From positions 393,977 through 457,976 of the forward strand of contig MNCI01002706.1 in NCBI GenBank assembly GCA_015680685.1: a stretch of DNA of 64,000 nucleotides, written 5' to 3'. The notes beneath the pieces are model-generated. The model was not told the origin of the DNA. It ran no database searches and was given only the letters and a program-made list of their open reading frames with translations. This stretch comes from Gnetum montanum (taxonomy: Eukaryota; Streptophyta; Gnetopsida; Gnetales; Gnetaceae). Of this stretch, positions 34,995 to 47,694 are shown one piece after another. Positions within the stretch are counted from its first letter, which is position 1, and each line of letters starts with the position of its first letter. The position numbers and the translations under genes were made by a program.

Positions 34995-37691
34995 CAATCA
35001 TTTAGTCCCAAGCATGCTTCTTCATGCTCTCACATGAATTGGCATGCCGCACTTACATGCAGAATATGTTGTACAAGACCATGACTCGAGAGAATACCAT
35101 CCCATAGAGGCACACCATCAAAGGGACTGGCAACAGGAGAGACATCATAAGTCTTTGAAGGGTAAGTGACCCCAAGATGCCCCACATGTCTTAAGTGAAA
35201 ATGAGGATGGTGAACCTACCTCAGGTAGTCACCCACACAACGATGTTCCTTCCCTTGACTCTGGCCGAGGGGTTGTGTATCAGAACCTTCATTCAACTAT
35301 TCATAACCTAGGTTCTAATACCCATGGGCACAAAGGGTTTGAAAAAGGGACACGAACTCATGATAAAGGTGGACATTCTGATCACAATCACGATCGGGGC
35401 CAAGACCGTAGAAGAGAAGTAGTAGACATCGTCATGGTGATAGTTCTCCTTCTTCTTCACCTTCATCATCTACTTCACCCTCTCCTTTAATATCTAGACA
35501 TGGTCATAAAGAAAAAGATCATGGGGATAAAGGTAGGCAAAGTGGAATTCATAGACGAAACAACCAGGAAAGGGGACGAGGGCACTCTAGAGAGTCATGA
35601 CATAGAAGAAGGGAGAGTAGTGAACAACATAAGCATCATAGACGTCATGGATGAGATGATCACGATGAACCCCTCATCACTACTCAAAGTATGTTGGACA
35701 TAACTGAGGCTATTAGAATTTCAACAAGGCATAAAAAAGATAGTAGGATCAAGAGATTGGAGATGAACAACATCCCACGATTTGAGGGGGATACAACGCT
35801 GATCCTCAGAATCATTTACAAGCATTCCATGATGCGTGTGCCTTACAGAACATAGAGAACAAATGGCAAAAGCTTAAGTTGTTCCCACGAACATTAGTTA
35901 AAGAAGCGGAAAGCTGGTACTGATCTTTAGAACTGGAATCCATTCGTAGGTGGAGTACTATGTTAGAACTATTTAATGACAAGTACCAAACGTACTCCCA
36001 AGTGTCTAACTTGTGAAAGAAAATCCAAGGCTAGAAACAAGGAGGACATGAACCCTTGGATGTTACCATGGGCTAAAACTATGCACTGTTACATTGTTGT
36101 CCTAGCCATGGTTATTTGCAAAGGGATCAATTATGCCATCTCGTGGACGGGCTTAGGCATGGAACGAGAAGAACCCTTGGGACTTATGCCCAAGGGAGAC
36201 TATCCAAGCTTAGGTCCCATTAAATTCAAAGACTATTGGAGCAAGTTGCTAAGGAAGAAGGTGAGCTACAGAAGAGAGAAAGTGCGGAAGAGTATAAATG
36301 AGATCCTTCCCTTCAGAAGAGGGGAGTAAGATTTTGTGAGGATGAAGAAGAGTTACCACTCGAAGAGATGGTGAATAGGAAAACTTTGCCTATTCGAAAG
36401 ATGACATCAGAAGTTTTGGCAAAGGTAAAAAAAATGTGGGATTCCCTAGAAAATAGATTTCAAATTGTTTTTAAAATAGTAGAGCAGTCTAGAGATCAAG
36501 GTAGTGAGAAAGAAAAAAGAAAGAGGCTGAACATGCACGTAGCAAGGGTAAGGGCAAAGTTGCCATTGTTGAAGAGGATGTGGATTTGGAAACAAACAAT
36601 GATTGTGGATGTGAGATATGTCAATAGGACCATCCTAAGAGATGTTGCCTTGTAATCTCACATCTGCAGGAGTTTGGGGTGTATGCACTTAGCCCACAAT
36701 TTAACAAAAGGAAAACACCCCGAAGGTTACCTTATCCTAAAGGTAACCCAAGGCAGTTCCACCAACCCTTAAACATATTATCCTAGTGGAACTCCACCAC
36801 AACTGATTGAGCAATATCAATAGTGGCAGCACCCACAATCATGGGGAATGCCACCACCAAGGCAACAGTATCCTTACTAGCAACTTTACCCATATGAATA
36901 TTACACGTAGAAGCCAATCTTCCCACATAACTCTACTGGTCACATCACTCCTCAACCTGACTACCAAGCCCATGAGTATTATGGGAATCCCTCTTTTAGA
37001 GGTGATATTCTTCAAGCATATCACCCTTCTCATCCAGCCACATCTCTTCCACCAATAGCTCCACTACCACCTACTCCCGCAATGCAAGGTGAAATCTCTA
37101 CCCAGTCGCAGCAACGTAACGCCACGAGGGCTGTCAACTCTCAACCTACTATTGGTTCCAACAACCACATGAAGAAAAGACCTTTCTTTAGAACCAACAA
37201 TCTAACTAAGCCCTTACAATCACAAGTGGTTCATTCCTTAGATGCCTCAGTATCAATCAAAACTTTGGAGCCCCCTTCAACCCAATTACCACACTTAATG
37301 CATATGGTCATGCTAACACATGCCGTCACTGATTGGATGAAAGCTGGCCACCTTCCCAGGAAATTCTCTGATCCTGGGAGTCCTGTGATATACTTACAAA
37401 TCATTGGAAATGTGTTGTGCAAGGCTCTTTTGGATTTAGGTTCCGGTGTCAACTTGATTTCTCAAGAAATGTACAAGGCCTGGAACCTGCCTCCATTGAA
37501 AAAGAGCAACATCTGTCTAGAGTTGGCTGACTAGTCCATCATTGTCCCATTGGGACCGGTGGAAGACATTGTTACCACTATTTGTGGGTGGTTGTACCCA
37601 GTTGGCTTCCTAGTGATTCAGGTAAACAATAGTAAGGGGGACTTCCCAATCATAATGAAAAGAGCATGACCAAGCACCATTGATGCATGCC
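34995..37691 (+). pseudogene. gag: gag-protease of element 5
   Basis: N-terminal domain remnant (AEYVVQDHDSREYHP), VYQNLHSTIHNLGS near 35275, His/Arg/Ser linker, capsid (near 35820-36020), coiled-coil-like segment (36200-36520), degenerate knuckle near 36610, Gln/Pro tail, and an open stretch 37082-37534 including the protease motif LLDLGSGVNLIS (Ser to Leu). Frames change several times. Ends abruptly in LTR sequence near 37692. Confidence 0.8.
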
Positions 37692-38180
37692 CTTGCACTT
37701 TACATTTCTGTTATTAGCAAAACAATTCATTTTTATCAATTAAGCAAATCATTAAATTACACAAGCATGACCAGTTCGATCATGTTTGTAATGCTTGGTA
37801 ACCCAGTAATGATTAGCGTTTGGTAATCCCAGCAGTGTTGCACTGGTTTAGGATGTGTACGGAAAGTGGGAACAGATGCTGGTGTTAGGATTAGTTAGAA
37901 CTTAGTTAATGAGTAGTTAAGTTAAATTAGTCACTTAGTTACCTCTCTCCTTCCCTATTAGCGTAGGACATAAAATCATAAAAGCTATAAAAATCATATG
38001 CCTCAAGCTTACTTAACCATACAATCATGACATACAGGTAAGCTTGGGAAGACAATGATTAACCAACCTGTCCTTGTTCCACAAGGGTGCATAAGTACTT
38101 AGTCCTTGGAATTTGACTAGATCGTGCATGAAACGCTCATATTCGTATGGTTGAGTGTAGGTGTACCTCGTCGCTCATCA
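37692..38180 (+). repeat. 3' LTR of element 5, 5'-truncated
   Basis: Matches the second half of the family LTR (GTAATGCTTGGTAACCCAG onward to CTCATCA) but lacks U3, TATA and the polyadenylation region. It supplies the 230 bases missing at the n in the 5' LTR. Confidence 0.85.
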
Positions 38181-38185
38181 CTGAT

Positions 38186-38747
38186 CCTAACACCAGCATC
38201 CATTCTCACTTGCCATACACATCTTGAACCAGTGCAACACTATTGGAATTACCAAATGCTAATCATTACTGGGTTACCAAGTGTTACACACATGCTCGAA
38301 GTGATCGTACTGTGTGTGCTTACTTAGGAGAGTTGTAGGTTGAGAGAGAATCATCAATTAACTAGGAAAAGAATTAAGTAATAGTAATTAACATTAATTA
38401 ATCTATTCTAAATGCTGCAAGGTTTATCACAAAGTTCGTCTTTATTGCCATACATAAGGTATGCTTAGGTACACAATGCTTGAATAAAGATCCATTCATT
38501 TTATGACTCCTACTGCAGGCACGTAGAAATAATTCTAACTCTGAGAGGGAGAAAAGGGAAGATTTTGGGCAAGGGACTAAGACTAACTATTGCAAACCAA
38601 GTGCACCTACCTCTTATTTATAGGTAATAAGGTAGGTTGTGATATCGCATACGTGATATCGCATGGAAGGCCATGATATCGTGTACGTGATATCGCAGAT
38701 TTGATATCGCATACGTGATATCATGTATGTGATATCACAGCTCATCA
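38186..38747 (-). repeat. 3' LTR of element 6, right piece
   Basis: Continues 33823 after element 5. Minus-strand TATAAATA at 38615-38622. GATATC palindromes (about 38640-38740) follow towards the LTR start, which reads TGATGAGCTGTGATATC on the minus strand. Confidence 0.88.
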
Positions 38748-38757
38748 TACCCCCATG
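38748..38757 (-). other. Polypurine tract of element 6
   Basis: CATGGGGGTA on the minus strand, adjoining the 3' LTR. Confidence 0.85.
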
Positions 38758-40760
38758 ACTAAAAACTCATCCTTGAGTTCTTTAGAAAATATTGAGAAGG
38801 TATGGGATTATTGATTAAATGAGAATTGACAGCGACAGGGAATAATAGACTCAAAGTGCCCAGTGAACTGATCGACAAACATATTACAACATTGGTGTTC
38901 ACACCCTTTGTGGTGAACACTATACATGGATGACATCCAGACCTTTACTTGACAGCTTGAAGAGAAAGAGGGAAAAAAAAAAAAGGTGTGTTGCTGCCAA
39001 TGCCGAGATTTCACCCTCCTTTGTTTATCCATAGCCACACGACTAGACTTGTTCTTGACATAAATGCTCTAGCTCCAGTCCATCCTAAGTGCTTCCTCCT
39101 ATCCCAGTTAATAGTTCGTGTGATCACCATCTACACAAATAACACAGTCACAAATGAGCAAGGATAAGTAAACCATAATGCAATTGATACCTTGCCTTGA
39201 TATAAAGCACATTGGCTAGGTTGTGGTTATGGCAGAAACTGGGTTAGAGGTTTATCATAGATAACTACCCAAGGTGTAGGGGTGATAGAAGTAGTAGAAT
39301 GGAAAAATTTGTGACAGGGCCCCCATGACTAAGAGTGAACCTCTGATAGCAATAGGATGGAAAAGTATAGGGAACAAGAAAAATGGGAAAAATAACAACG
39401 GTGATGCTAATAAAATGGATGTCATGGATGGGGATGAAATAAGAAATTTTTGATTGCAAATAATGTTTAAGGAAAAGAACTTAACAATTGCACCAAAAAG
39501 AAATGCCAGTGGGTCCTACCCAAAGCAGGCTCATGCCCTTTATGCCTTGACAAACCCATAAAACAAAGAGTTTGTAGGCTCTAGGAATGCCATTTGGAAG
39601 CAAGAGTTAAAAACTTACCCATAAGAGTTTACCAAAGAATAACAATGCATCAAATAAGATATGGACTAATCATTAAACTAGAAATGAGGTGGAAAATGGA
39701 AAGAAAGATGGATAGTAGAAATGGAATGGAATCCCAAGAGCAAGGTTGTGTAAAGTCCCTTGTGTATGTCATGGTTAATGTGACTGAGTAGAACTCATTC
39801 CAAATTCGGACTCAAACCAATCACACTTAGTGACCTCACATTAATACACTTGGCCAATCCATCCTCTTAAAGCAACAAGAATGCCTCCACAAAGAGTCAT
39901 CACCATCCCAAGGAGAGAAAAATGAAGAAGTAGAAAGCGAGAAAGGGCCTTAGTTAGAGGGAACCTTCAGGCATGGATAACATGTGTTTCCAGTGCCAGA
40001 ACCAGTGCTTGTAGCCCATATTGCTTTATTATGTCTAAGGGGTGTGCTTTAAATTCCCACTTTTTTTTTTTGTGTGAGAAGCACACCATGCAAAGACTTA
40101 TTTTTATTCACTTAGCTTCCTGATATTTGATCGATGGCAGAATAGCGGAAAACCCAAGAAAAAGCATCCAAGCACCCAAGAGAATGGCCAGCACAAATGC
40201 ATTAAATCCCCTTGAAGTCATACCCTTTTCACCCATTGAGTCCTTCCTTGGTTTGAAGAATACCAAGCAACCCATTTATTTAGAAGTTTATTAGAAAAAA
40301 AGGGACTGTACAGTTCCAAGCCAAGGGAGATAACAGAGTTGAATGGATGAATGGACGACGTGGAATCATTGCCTGTTTTATCAAAAGAACCATATCATAA
40401 TATTAGTATCATAATTCAAAGGTAAAAACCAAACATTAACAATCAACATTATTATAATACAATCCACCATCATGAGCACTTATTGTATGACGAATGAAAG
40501 TAAATCAAACATAGAAATAGGAAAAAATGTGAACGATGGTGTAAGACAAAAATAAGTAAATTTGAAAAATGTGCAAAACAAAAAGGTGTAAAACAAAAAT
40601 GTGTAAAAAAATAATATAAAAAGAACTGAGGGCTTAAAATGATTAGCATTGGTGGCCATCTCCCCCACGACTAAGTTGGAAGGAGGAAATTCGAAATAAT
40701 GAGCAGGGTTGTCCACCAATAGAGGTAGTATTGGTACTGGCTATTTTAGGCTCATGGAAG
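38758..40760 (-). other. 3' non-coding region of element 6
   Basis: About 2 kb, no supported gene. PPT-like motifs on the minus strand at 39320-39330 and 40662-40672 in addition to the terminal copy. A few GTAAAACAAAAA units lie near 40560-40605. Confidence 0.72.
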
Positions 40761-41700
40761 GGTCTATAATAGCCAGTATGTCCAAGGAATGATCAAATAT
40801 CTTTTATAGTTTCAGGTTGCCGAGTAATTCCTTTGATAACTTTGATCTTTTCAGGGTCTACCTCTATCCCTGTTTGTGAGATCTTAAGTTGTAATACTAT
40901 GCCTTCTTGGACCATTAAATGGCTTTTCTACCAGTTGAGCCTTAAATTTGTTTCTACAGATTCTTTTAATACTTGCTCTAACTGGTTCAAGGCTTGATCA
41001 AAGTTTGCTTCGTAGGTGGAGAAGTCATCCATGAAGACTTCCACACCATTTCCTATCTGTTGCTGGAATATGCTTAGAACTAATCGTTGTAATGTTGCAG
41101 GGGCATTGTAGAAGCCAAACAACATCTATTTGTGTGCAAATGTTCCCTAAGGACTGGTGAACATAGTCTTGGCTTGGTCTTCTGGGGCTATCTATATATG
41201 GTTGTACCCACTGTACCCATCCAAAAAACTATAGTAGCGATGCCCTACAATGGTGTCTAAGACTTGGTCAACGAATGGAAACAGAAAGTGGTCCTTGAAT
41301 GTTTCCATGTTTAGTAGCTTGAAATCTATGCACATCCTCCATTTTCCTTCCTTTTTGGGCACTATAACTAAGGGGCTAATCCATTCGCTATTAGCAATGA
41401 GGTAGATGAACCCAGCTTTTAGAAGTTATTCAAGTTCTCCCTTAACTACTTGCTTCAGCTTTGGGTTCAATTACCTCTACGGTTGTCTTCAAGGCTTCAT
41501 GGAGGGATTGGTGTAAATTCTATGTTGGCATATCCTAGGATCTATTCTAATTAATTTGGGATATGAACAAGCGAAGGCTTTCGACCATTTATTTATCACC
41601 TTCAGTAGTCTTTCTTTTTGCTGAGGAGCAAGCTTCACGTTAATAATTACCGATTTTCGATTTTAAAGAAACATGTATTCCATATCGGTGGGCAATGGTT
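40761..41700 (-). pseudogene. pol: Truncated reverse transcriptase of element 6
   Basis: Reading leftwards: IVPKKEGKWRMCIDFKLLN, YYSFLDGYSGYNHI (about 41220-41260), NAPATLQRLVLSIFQQQIG (open 40928-41125), catalytic FMDDF (about 41024-41038), then SFLGHTGYY, where coding stops. It continues directly as the TTCCATGAGCC sequence that elsewhere follows integrase. RNase H and integrase are absent. Stops at Gln and Trp positions. Confidence 0.85.
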
Positions 41701-44700
41701 TTAACTCAAGGGGCTCTTGCTTAAACTTATTAGGGATTTCCAACTTCCCCCAGTTGATATTTTCAAGGTCAAGACTTGGAAGTTGGCAATGGACTTGCTT
41801 TAATGTGTCTATGTTATCGATGTAAGCACAAGTCAAATCCTCAATTGGTTCCATGCATATAGTTGAACTACTTTCTTGATCAGCTATCAGCCACTGGGTG
41901 CATTCTTGTCTTGTGTTTGCTACATATAGGCATCTTTGTATATCAGTCACTTGTGCACACTGATTGCATGTAGGCAATGTTAAACGTTGTACAAACCATA
42001 ACTTCTACACGTAATTACACCCTATGTCGTTGTATGCGATGCATGGAACTTTGTTCTTCTCGATCTTTCCAAATGTATTTTCCTTCGATATTTCTAGGGA
42101 AAGATCGTGGATTCCTAGATGTGTGTCAACTATGCTTAGCCATGCTCTTTCCATTATGATTGGGAAGTCCCCCTTACCATTGTTTAGTTGAATCACTAGG
42201 AAGTCAGTTGGATATGACCACCCATAAATAGTGGTGACAATGTCCTCCACTAGTCCCAATGGGACAATGATGGACTAGTCGACCAAATCTAAATGAATGT
42301 TACTCTTTTTTAGCGAAGGTAAGTTCCAGGCCTTGTACATTTCTTGAGAAATTAAGTTGACACCAGAACCTAAATCCAAAAGAGCTTTGCATGGCTCATT
42401 TCCAGTGATTTGTAGATATATTAGAGGACTCCCAGGATCAGAGAATTTTCTAGGAAGATGGCCAACTTTTATCCAATTGGTGAAAACATGAGTTAACATG
42501 ACTGTATGCATTGAGTGTAGTTTTTGGATTGAAGGGAGCTTCAAAGCTTCAAGTGATAGTGAGGTGGTTGATGAATTAGCTGCTTGTGGTTGCAAGGGCT
42601 TAGTTGGACTATTGGTTCTAAATAAAGGTATTTTCTTCATGTGGTTGTTAGAACCAATAGTAGGTTGAGGGTTAATAGCCCTTGTGGTGTTACATTGATG
42701 TGACTAGGTAGGGATTTTACCCTGCATAGCTAGAGCATGTGGTAATGGAGTTAAGGGTGGAAGAGGTGTAGCTGGATGAAAAGGATGGTATGTTTGTGGA
42801 ACATCGCCCCTAGGAGAAGGAGTCCTATAATACTCATGAGCTTGGTAGTGAGGTTGAGGAGTAACATGACCAGTAGAGTCACATGGAGAGACTGGCTGCT
42901 GCACATAATATCCATATGAGTTAGGTTGCCGGTAAGGATACTGTTGCCTTAGTGGTGGCATTTCCCATGATTGTGGGTACTGCCATTGTTGATACTACTT
43001 GATCGATTGTGATGGAGTTTCGCTTGGATAATATGTTAAGATTTGGTGGAACTATCTTGAGTTACCTTGAGGATAAGGTAACCTTTGGGGTGTTTACCTT
43101 TTGTATAATCGTGGGTTGAGGGCATACACCCTAGACTCCTATAGATGTGAGATTATAGGGCAATATCCCTTAGGATGGTTATTGGCATATCTCGCATTCA
43201 CTATCAGTGTCTGTATCCAAATCCACAACCTCTTTGATGATGACAACTTTGCCCTTACCCTTGTTACGTGCATGTTCAGTTTCTCTCTTTTTCTTTTTTC
43301 ATGATTACTACCTTGCTCTCTAGACTCCTCTACTATTTTAAGAATAGTTTGAAATCTATCATCTAGGGAATCCCACATTTGGTCTACCTTTGTTGATACT
43401 TTCGATGCTAATTTTTGGATAGGCAAGGTTTTCTTATTCACCATCTCTTTAAGTGGTGACTCTTCTTCATCCTCATAGAATCTTACTTCCCTCTTTCAAA
43501 GGGAAGGATCTCTATATATTCCTCCACACTTTCTCTTTTCCTTAACTCACCTTCTTCTTTAGAAACTTGCTGCAATAATCTTTGAACTTGATGGGTCCTA
43601 AGCTTGGATAGTCTTCCTTGGGCATAAGTCCCATGGGTTCTTTGCGTTTCATGCCTAAGTCTATCTATGAGATGGTGTAGTTGATCACTCTGCGAATAAC
43701 CATGGCCAGAACAATGATGTAACAGTGCATAATTTCGGCCCATGGCAGCATCCAAGGGTTCATGTCCTCCTTGTTTCCAGCCTTGGATTTGCTTTCATAG
43801 GTTGGACACTCAGCAGTACATTTAGTACCTATCATTGAACAATTTTAACATGGTACTCCACCTATGAATGGATTCCAGTTCTAAGGACTGGTACCAGCTT
43901 TCTACTTCTTTGACTAATGTCCGTGGGAAAAACTTAAGTTTTTGCCATTTTCTTTCTATGTTTTGTAAGGCACATGCATCATGAATGCTTGTAGATGATT
44001 TTGAGGATTAGCGTTGTACCCCCCTTCAAATCGTGGGATGTTATTCATGTCTAATCTCTTGATCCTACTATCTTTTTGGTGCCTTGTTGGAATTCTAACA
44101 GCCTTAGTTATGTCTAGCCTTCGAGTAGCGAGTAGGGGTTCATTGTGATTGTCCCGTCTGTGGCATCTATGATGCCTATGTTGTTCCCTACTCTCTCTTC
44201 TTTCACGGTGTGTTTCTCTAGAGTGCCCTCGTCCCCTTTCTTGACTATTTTATCTATGACTCCCATTTTGCTTACCCTTATCGCCATGGTCTTTTTTTTT
44301 GTGACTACGTCTAGATCCTGAAGGAGAGGGTGAAGGAGATGATGAAGGTGAAGAAGAAGAGGGACACCATGTTGATGCATGCTTCCTTCTCTTTGGTGGT
44401 CGCGGCCCCAATCGTGGTTATGATTGGAATGTCCATCTTTGTCATGTGCTCATGTTCCTTTTTCAAACCCTTTGTGTTTTTCGGTACCAGAATCTGGGTC
44501 ATGGATAGTTGAGCAAAGATTTTGATACACAACCCTTTGACCGAAGTCAACAAGAGAAACATCATTGTGTGGGCAACTGCCTGAGGCAGGTTCAGCATCG
44601 TCATTTTTGCTTAGGACACATGGGAAATTTTGCAACAACTTTCTCTTCATGGATTCATGATGTCTCTCCTGTTGTAAATCCCTTTGATGCTATGCCTCTG

Positions 44701-45022
44701 TGGGTTGATACTCTCTCGAGTCATGATCGTGCACAACGTACTCTGCTTATAAGTGTTGCATACCAATTCATGTGAGATCATGAAGAAGCATGCCCAGGAC
44801 AGAGTAATCAGGAGGTAACACTATGTTACCTTCTAAATCTTGCCAACATAGTTGTTCATCCTGGTGGAGGATAAAGGTAAATTTCGGTACATATTTATCG
44901 GGATGAACATATACCACACAAAACTATTGAGGGATTGACAGATTGTCATGTGTACTACGCCTATGATTGTTCCCCGTATCAAACCTAGGCGGTGAAACAC
45001 TTTTGTACGAAGAAGGAGACAT
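41701..45022 (-). pseudogene. gag: gag-protease of element 6
   Basis: ATG at 45022 (MSPSSYKSVSPPR-like start, as in element 3). N-terminal region, linker, capsid near 43850-44040, coiled-coil-like block 43139-43755, Pro/Tyr/Gln tail 42704-42961, and protease with LLDLGSGVNLIS (near 42345-42385) and DIVTTIYGWSYPTDF open to 42005. In-frame stops are moderate in number. The degraded knuckle lies near 43170-43200. Confidence 0.82.
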
Positions 45023-45140
45023 GATTGTCTATTCAGTGTGCAATGTATTATTATTTATTATTTTTCTTTAACCAACCCTAAGGGTTCATTCCAACGATGT
45101 GAAAGGTTTCCTATGTTCTGGTTAGCGCACAAACAACAAA

Positions 45141-45160
45141 GTCCTTGGGAACGGCGCCAA
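45141..45160 (-). other. PBS of element 6 (tRNA-Asp type)
   Basis: Minus strand TTGGCGCCGTTCCCAAGGAC next to the LTR. The first eleven bases match the family PBS exactly. Confidence 0.8.
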
Positions 45161-45977
45161 TGATGAGTGGTGAGGTATCCCTACACTCAACTATACGAAT
45201 ACTAGCATCCACGCATGATCTGGTTGAATTCCAGGGACTAAGTGCCTATGTGCCTTTGTGGAACAAGAATGGGTTCATCCATTGTTATCTTCCCAAGCTT
45301 ACTTGTATGTCATGATTTTATGGTTAAGTAAACTTGAGGCATATGATTTTTATACTTTTGATGTGTTTTTATGTCTTGCTACTAATAAGGGAGGAGAGAG
45401 ATAACTAAGTAACTAATTTAATTTGACTACTTATTAACTAGGCTCTAACTAATCCTAACACCAGTATCTATTCTCACTTTCCATACACATCTCGAACTAG
45501 TGCAACACTACTGGGATTACCAAACGCTAATCATTAGTGGGTTACCAAGTGTTACACGCATGCTTGAAGTGATCGTACTGTGTGTGCATACTTAGGAGAG
45601 TTGGAGGGTGAGAGAGAATCATTAATTAACTAAGGAAAGCATTAAGTAACAGTAATTAACATTAATTAATCTATTCTGAATGCTGCAAGGTTTATCACAA
45701 AGTTCATCTTTATTGCCGTACACAAGGTGTGCTCAAGTACACAATGCTTGAATAAAGATCTATTCACTTTATGACTCCTACTATGGGCACACAGAACTTT
45801 GAGAGGGAGAAAAGGCAAGAGTTTGGGTAAGGGAATAAGATTAACTATTGCAAACCAAGTGCACCTGCCTCTTATTTATAGGCAATGAGACAAGTTGTGA
45901 TATTGCATACGTGATATCACATGGAAGGCCACGATATCGTGTACATGATATCGTGGATGTGATATCACGGCTCATCA
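45161..45977 (-). repeat. 5' LTR of element 6
   Basis: TGATGAGTGG...CTCATCA on the plus strand, minus-strand TATAAATA at 45873-45880, and GATATC palindromes at about 45897-45968 between TATA and LTR start. Followed by TSD CCTAG. Confidence 0.9.
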
Positions 45978-45982
45978 CCTAG

Positions 45983-47045
45983 AGAGAAAATTCCACAAGA
46001 AAACTAGAAATAGGGCAAGATTCAATGGGTTTTAGAAACAGAAGAAAAGAAAGTAGATTTGTGTGGAATCTCAAACATTTAAGCAAGGTAAATTAACATA
46101 AGAAAACACTTCGGAATACATGTATTCCAATTCAATCTATTACAAATTGTCCAAACCCTCTAAGCTAAATAAGAAATTTCATAAAAAAACACTTTAATCT
46201 AACTACTAGAATGCTTTGTAAATGACAAAGTACAAGCTTCTATTTGGCTAATTAAATATTGATCAAGAATTGCAAACAATAGAACTTCTAGAAAAATTTG
46301 ACAATTTCAAGATTGCAATATTAAGGCAATAAACTTTATAAATAAAGAAGCTATTTTAGTCATCCAAAAGTATCAAAGATTTTATAGATTCCCTACACAT
46401 AAAAAAGGCAATTTCTATAAGACATTACTATTAAATTACTCAAAATGCTTTTCTAATACAACATAATCTTTTATTTGGCAAACCTTAATAGAAGTTTAAT
46501 ATTGCACAAAAACAAAGCTATAATGACAACTTAGAAAAATCCCAAAATTAAATGCCAAGCACAATACTATCTAAACCATTAGCCAAGCAATTAAAACAAA
46601 ATGGGAAGAAATGAATTCATAGGATTAAAAGAAAGTACCTGAATTGATGCCTTTAGCAAGCCATGATTTATAAGAAATCTTCAATATTTTTGAAAGTTGC
46701 TTTTAAGTGTCTTTTACCCAATCCGCCGTTGAATTTTATCCTTGAAGCCCTTTTATAGTGACTTTAGGGTAGTTATAATTATCATGAAAAGTTGGGGTAA
46801 TTTACATTATGGGGGCTGGTTATAACCATCATATGAATTAATGATAATAGTTATAACCACCATAATTGCCAAGTGTTCTTTTTTTGGGAGTTACAAGGTA
46901 GTTAATTATAACTATCATAGATAATTGAAAAACATTTTATTTATTAATTATTATTTTTGTTTAAGATTTCAATTGTTAAATATCATTACCCATCGTGTAC
47001 AAAGCCCTAGTAATTTTCATGAACAGGCGGTACTAAGAAAGTAAT
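45983..47045. other. Unassigned AT-rich DNA, possible minus-strand promoter
   Basis: About 1 kb not homologous by eye to family A. On the minus strand a TATAAAAGGG box (46748-46757) is preceded upstream (46768-46920) by inverted GGTTATAACC/AGTTATAATTATCAT motifs. Downstream is a roughly 110-base stretch ending CAATTCAG followed by GTACTTTC, which would suit a first exon and splice donor. The only ATG there is followed by a stop after two codons. It could be a host gene promoter, another LTR or chance; no coding exon is seen. Confidence 0.3.
46748..46757 (-). promoter_or_regulatory. Candidate TATA box
   Basis: TATAAAAGGG on the minus strand, with inverted TTATAAC motifs starting about 10 bases upstream. 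Context unknown. Confidence 0.3.
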
Positions 47046-47594
47046 TCAGCATCCACCTTTGTGTAGATGTTAATTATTAGTTAATATTTACGTTTCTTGT
47101 ACTTAGTTAATATTTACATTTTTATGCATGTTAATTAATTGGCGGAATAAGCACAACTAGTCTCAAGCATAAACATGTATTCGCTTTATAATCCCAAAAA
47201 TGTTATTTTTTGGTTTGCCCAGTAGCATAGCGCTTGGTAATTCTAGTAGTGGATATGTGGGTTCAGAACATGTACGATAAGCTGGAAATGGACACTCATC
47301 GCCTGTAGGCTAGTTTAGACTCTACTTTATATTGTTAATTAGATTAAATAATTAGTTTCTCTATTATCGTTAAGAGTAGCATAAAGCTGAAACAACATCA
47401 ACAATCATATGCCTTACTTTAGACTAAATTGTACATGACAAAGCTATCACTAGTCCAAGTGGGAAGACAATGAATTGCGATTAATGCTTACCGATCTAGA
47501 TGCACAACTAGTCCTATCCATGGAATTCAACCAGATTGTACATGAATGGTTGTGATTCATATGGTTGGGTGTAGGGGGTACCTGCTACTCATCA
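47046..47594 (+). repeat. 5' LTR of element 7, U3 and promoter missing
   Basis: Matches family LTRs from the block after the polyadenylation signal (CAGCATCC...GTTAATTATTAG) to the end CTACTCATCA. No TATA box or palindrome cluster precedes it. The left edge is approximate. The PBS position (47595-47614, TTAGCATCTATGTTAGTTA...) is almost unrecognisable. Confidence 0.65.
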
Positions 47595-47694
47595 TTAGCA
47601 TCTATGTTAGTTATATTATACATGATTGCTGTAAAAGTGTTAATGATCTATCTTTTAGAAGATATTAAAATTTTAAGTCACACATGTTAAAAGC

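Larger units (their letters stand above)
33824..38180 (+). mobile_element. Element 5: pol-less family A element inside the element 6 LTR
   Basis: 5' LTR 33824-34548, truncated 3' LTR ending at 38180, TSD CTAAT (33819-33823) against CTGAT (38181-38185). It contains gag and the start of the protease region. The protease region then passes directly into the middle of the 3' LTR near 37692, so pol, PPT and U3 of that LTR are gone. A 340-base N gap covers the gag start. Confidence 0.88.
33531..45977 (-). mobile_element. Element 6: family A element with internal pol deletion, minus strand
   Basis: 3' LTR 33531-38747 (split by element 5), 5' LTR 45161-45977, TSD CCTAG at 33526-33530 and 45978-45982. 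About 8.1 kb without element 5. It keeps gag, protease-like region and the N-terminal half of RT. From the RT connection (FLGHTGYY) it jumps near 40760 to the sequence after integrase, losing RNase H and INT. Confidence 0.9.

Noticed and set aside
34584-35011. ORFs composed of X
   Set aside because: They span the 340-base N gap.
46640-46757. Host gene first exon
   Set aside because: TATA and a possible splice donor are present but the ATG is followed by a stop and no second exon is visible; kept only as a low-confidence promoter.
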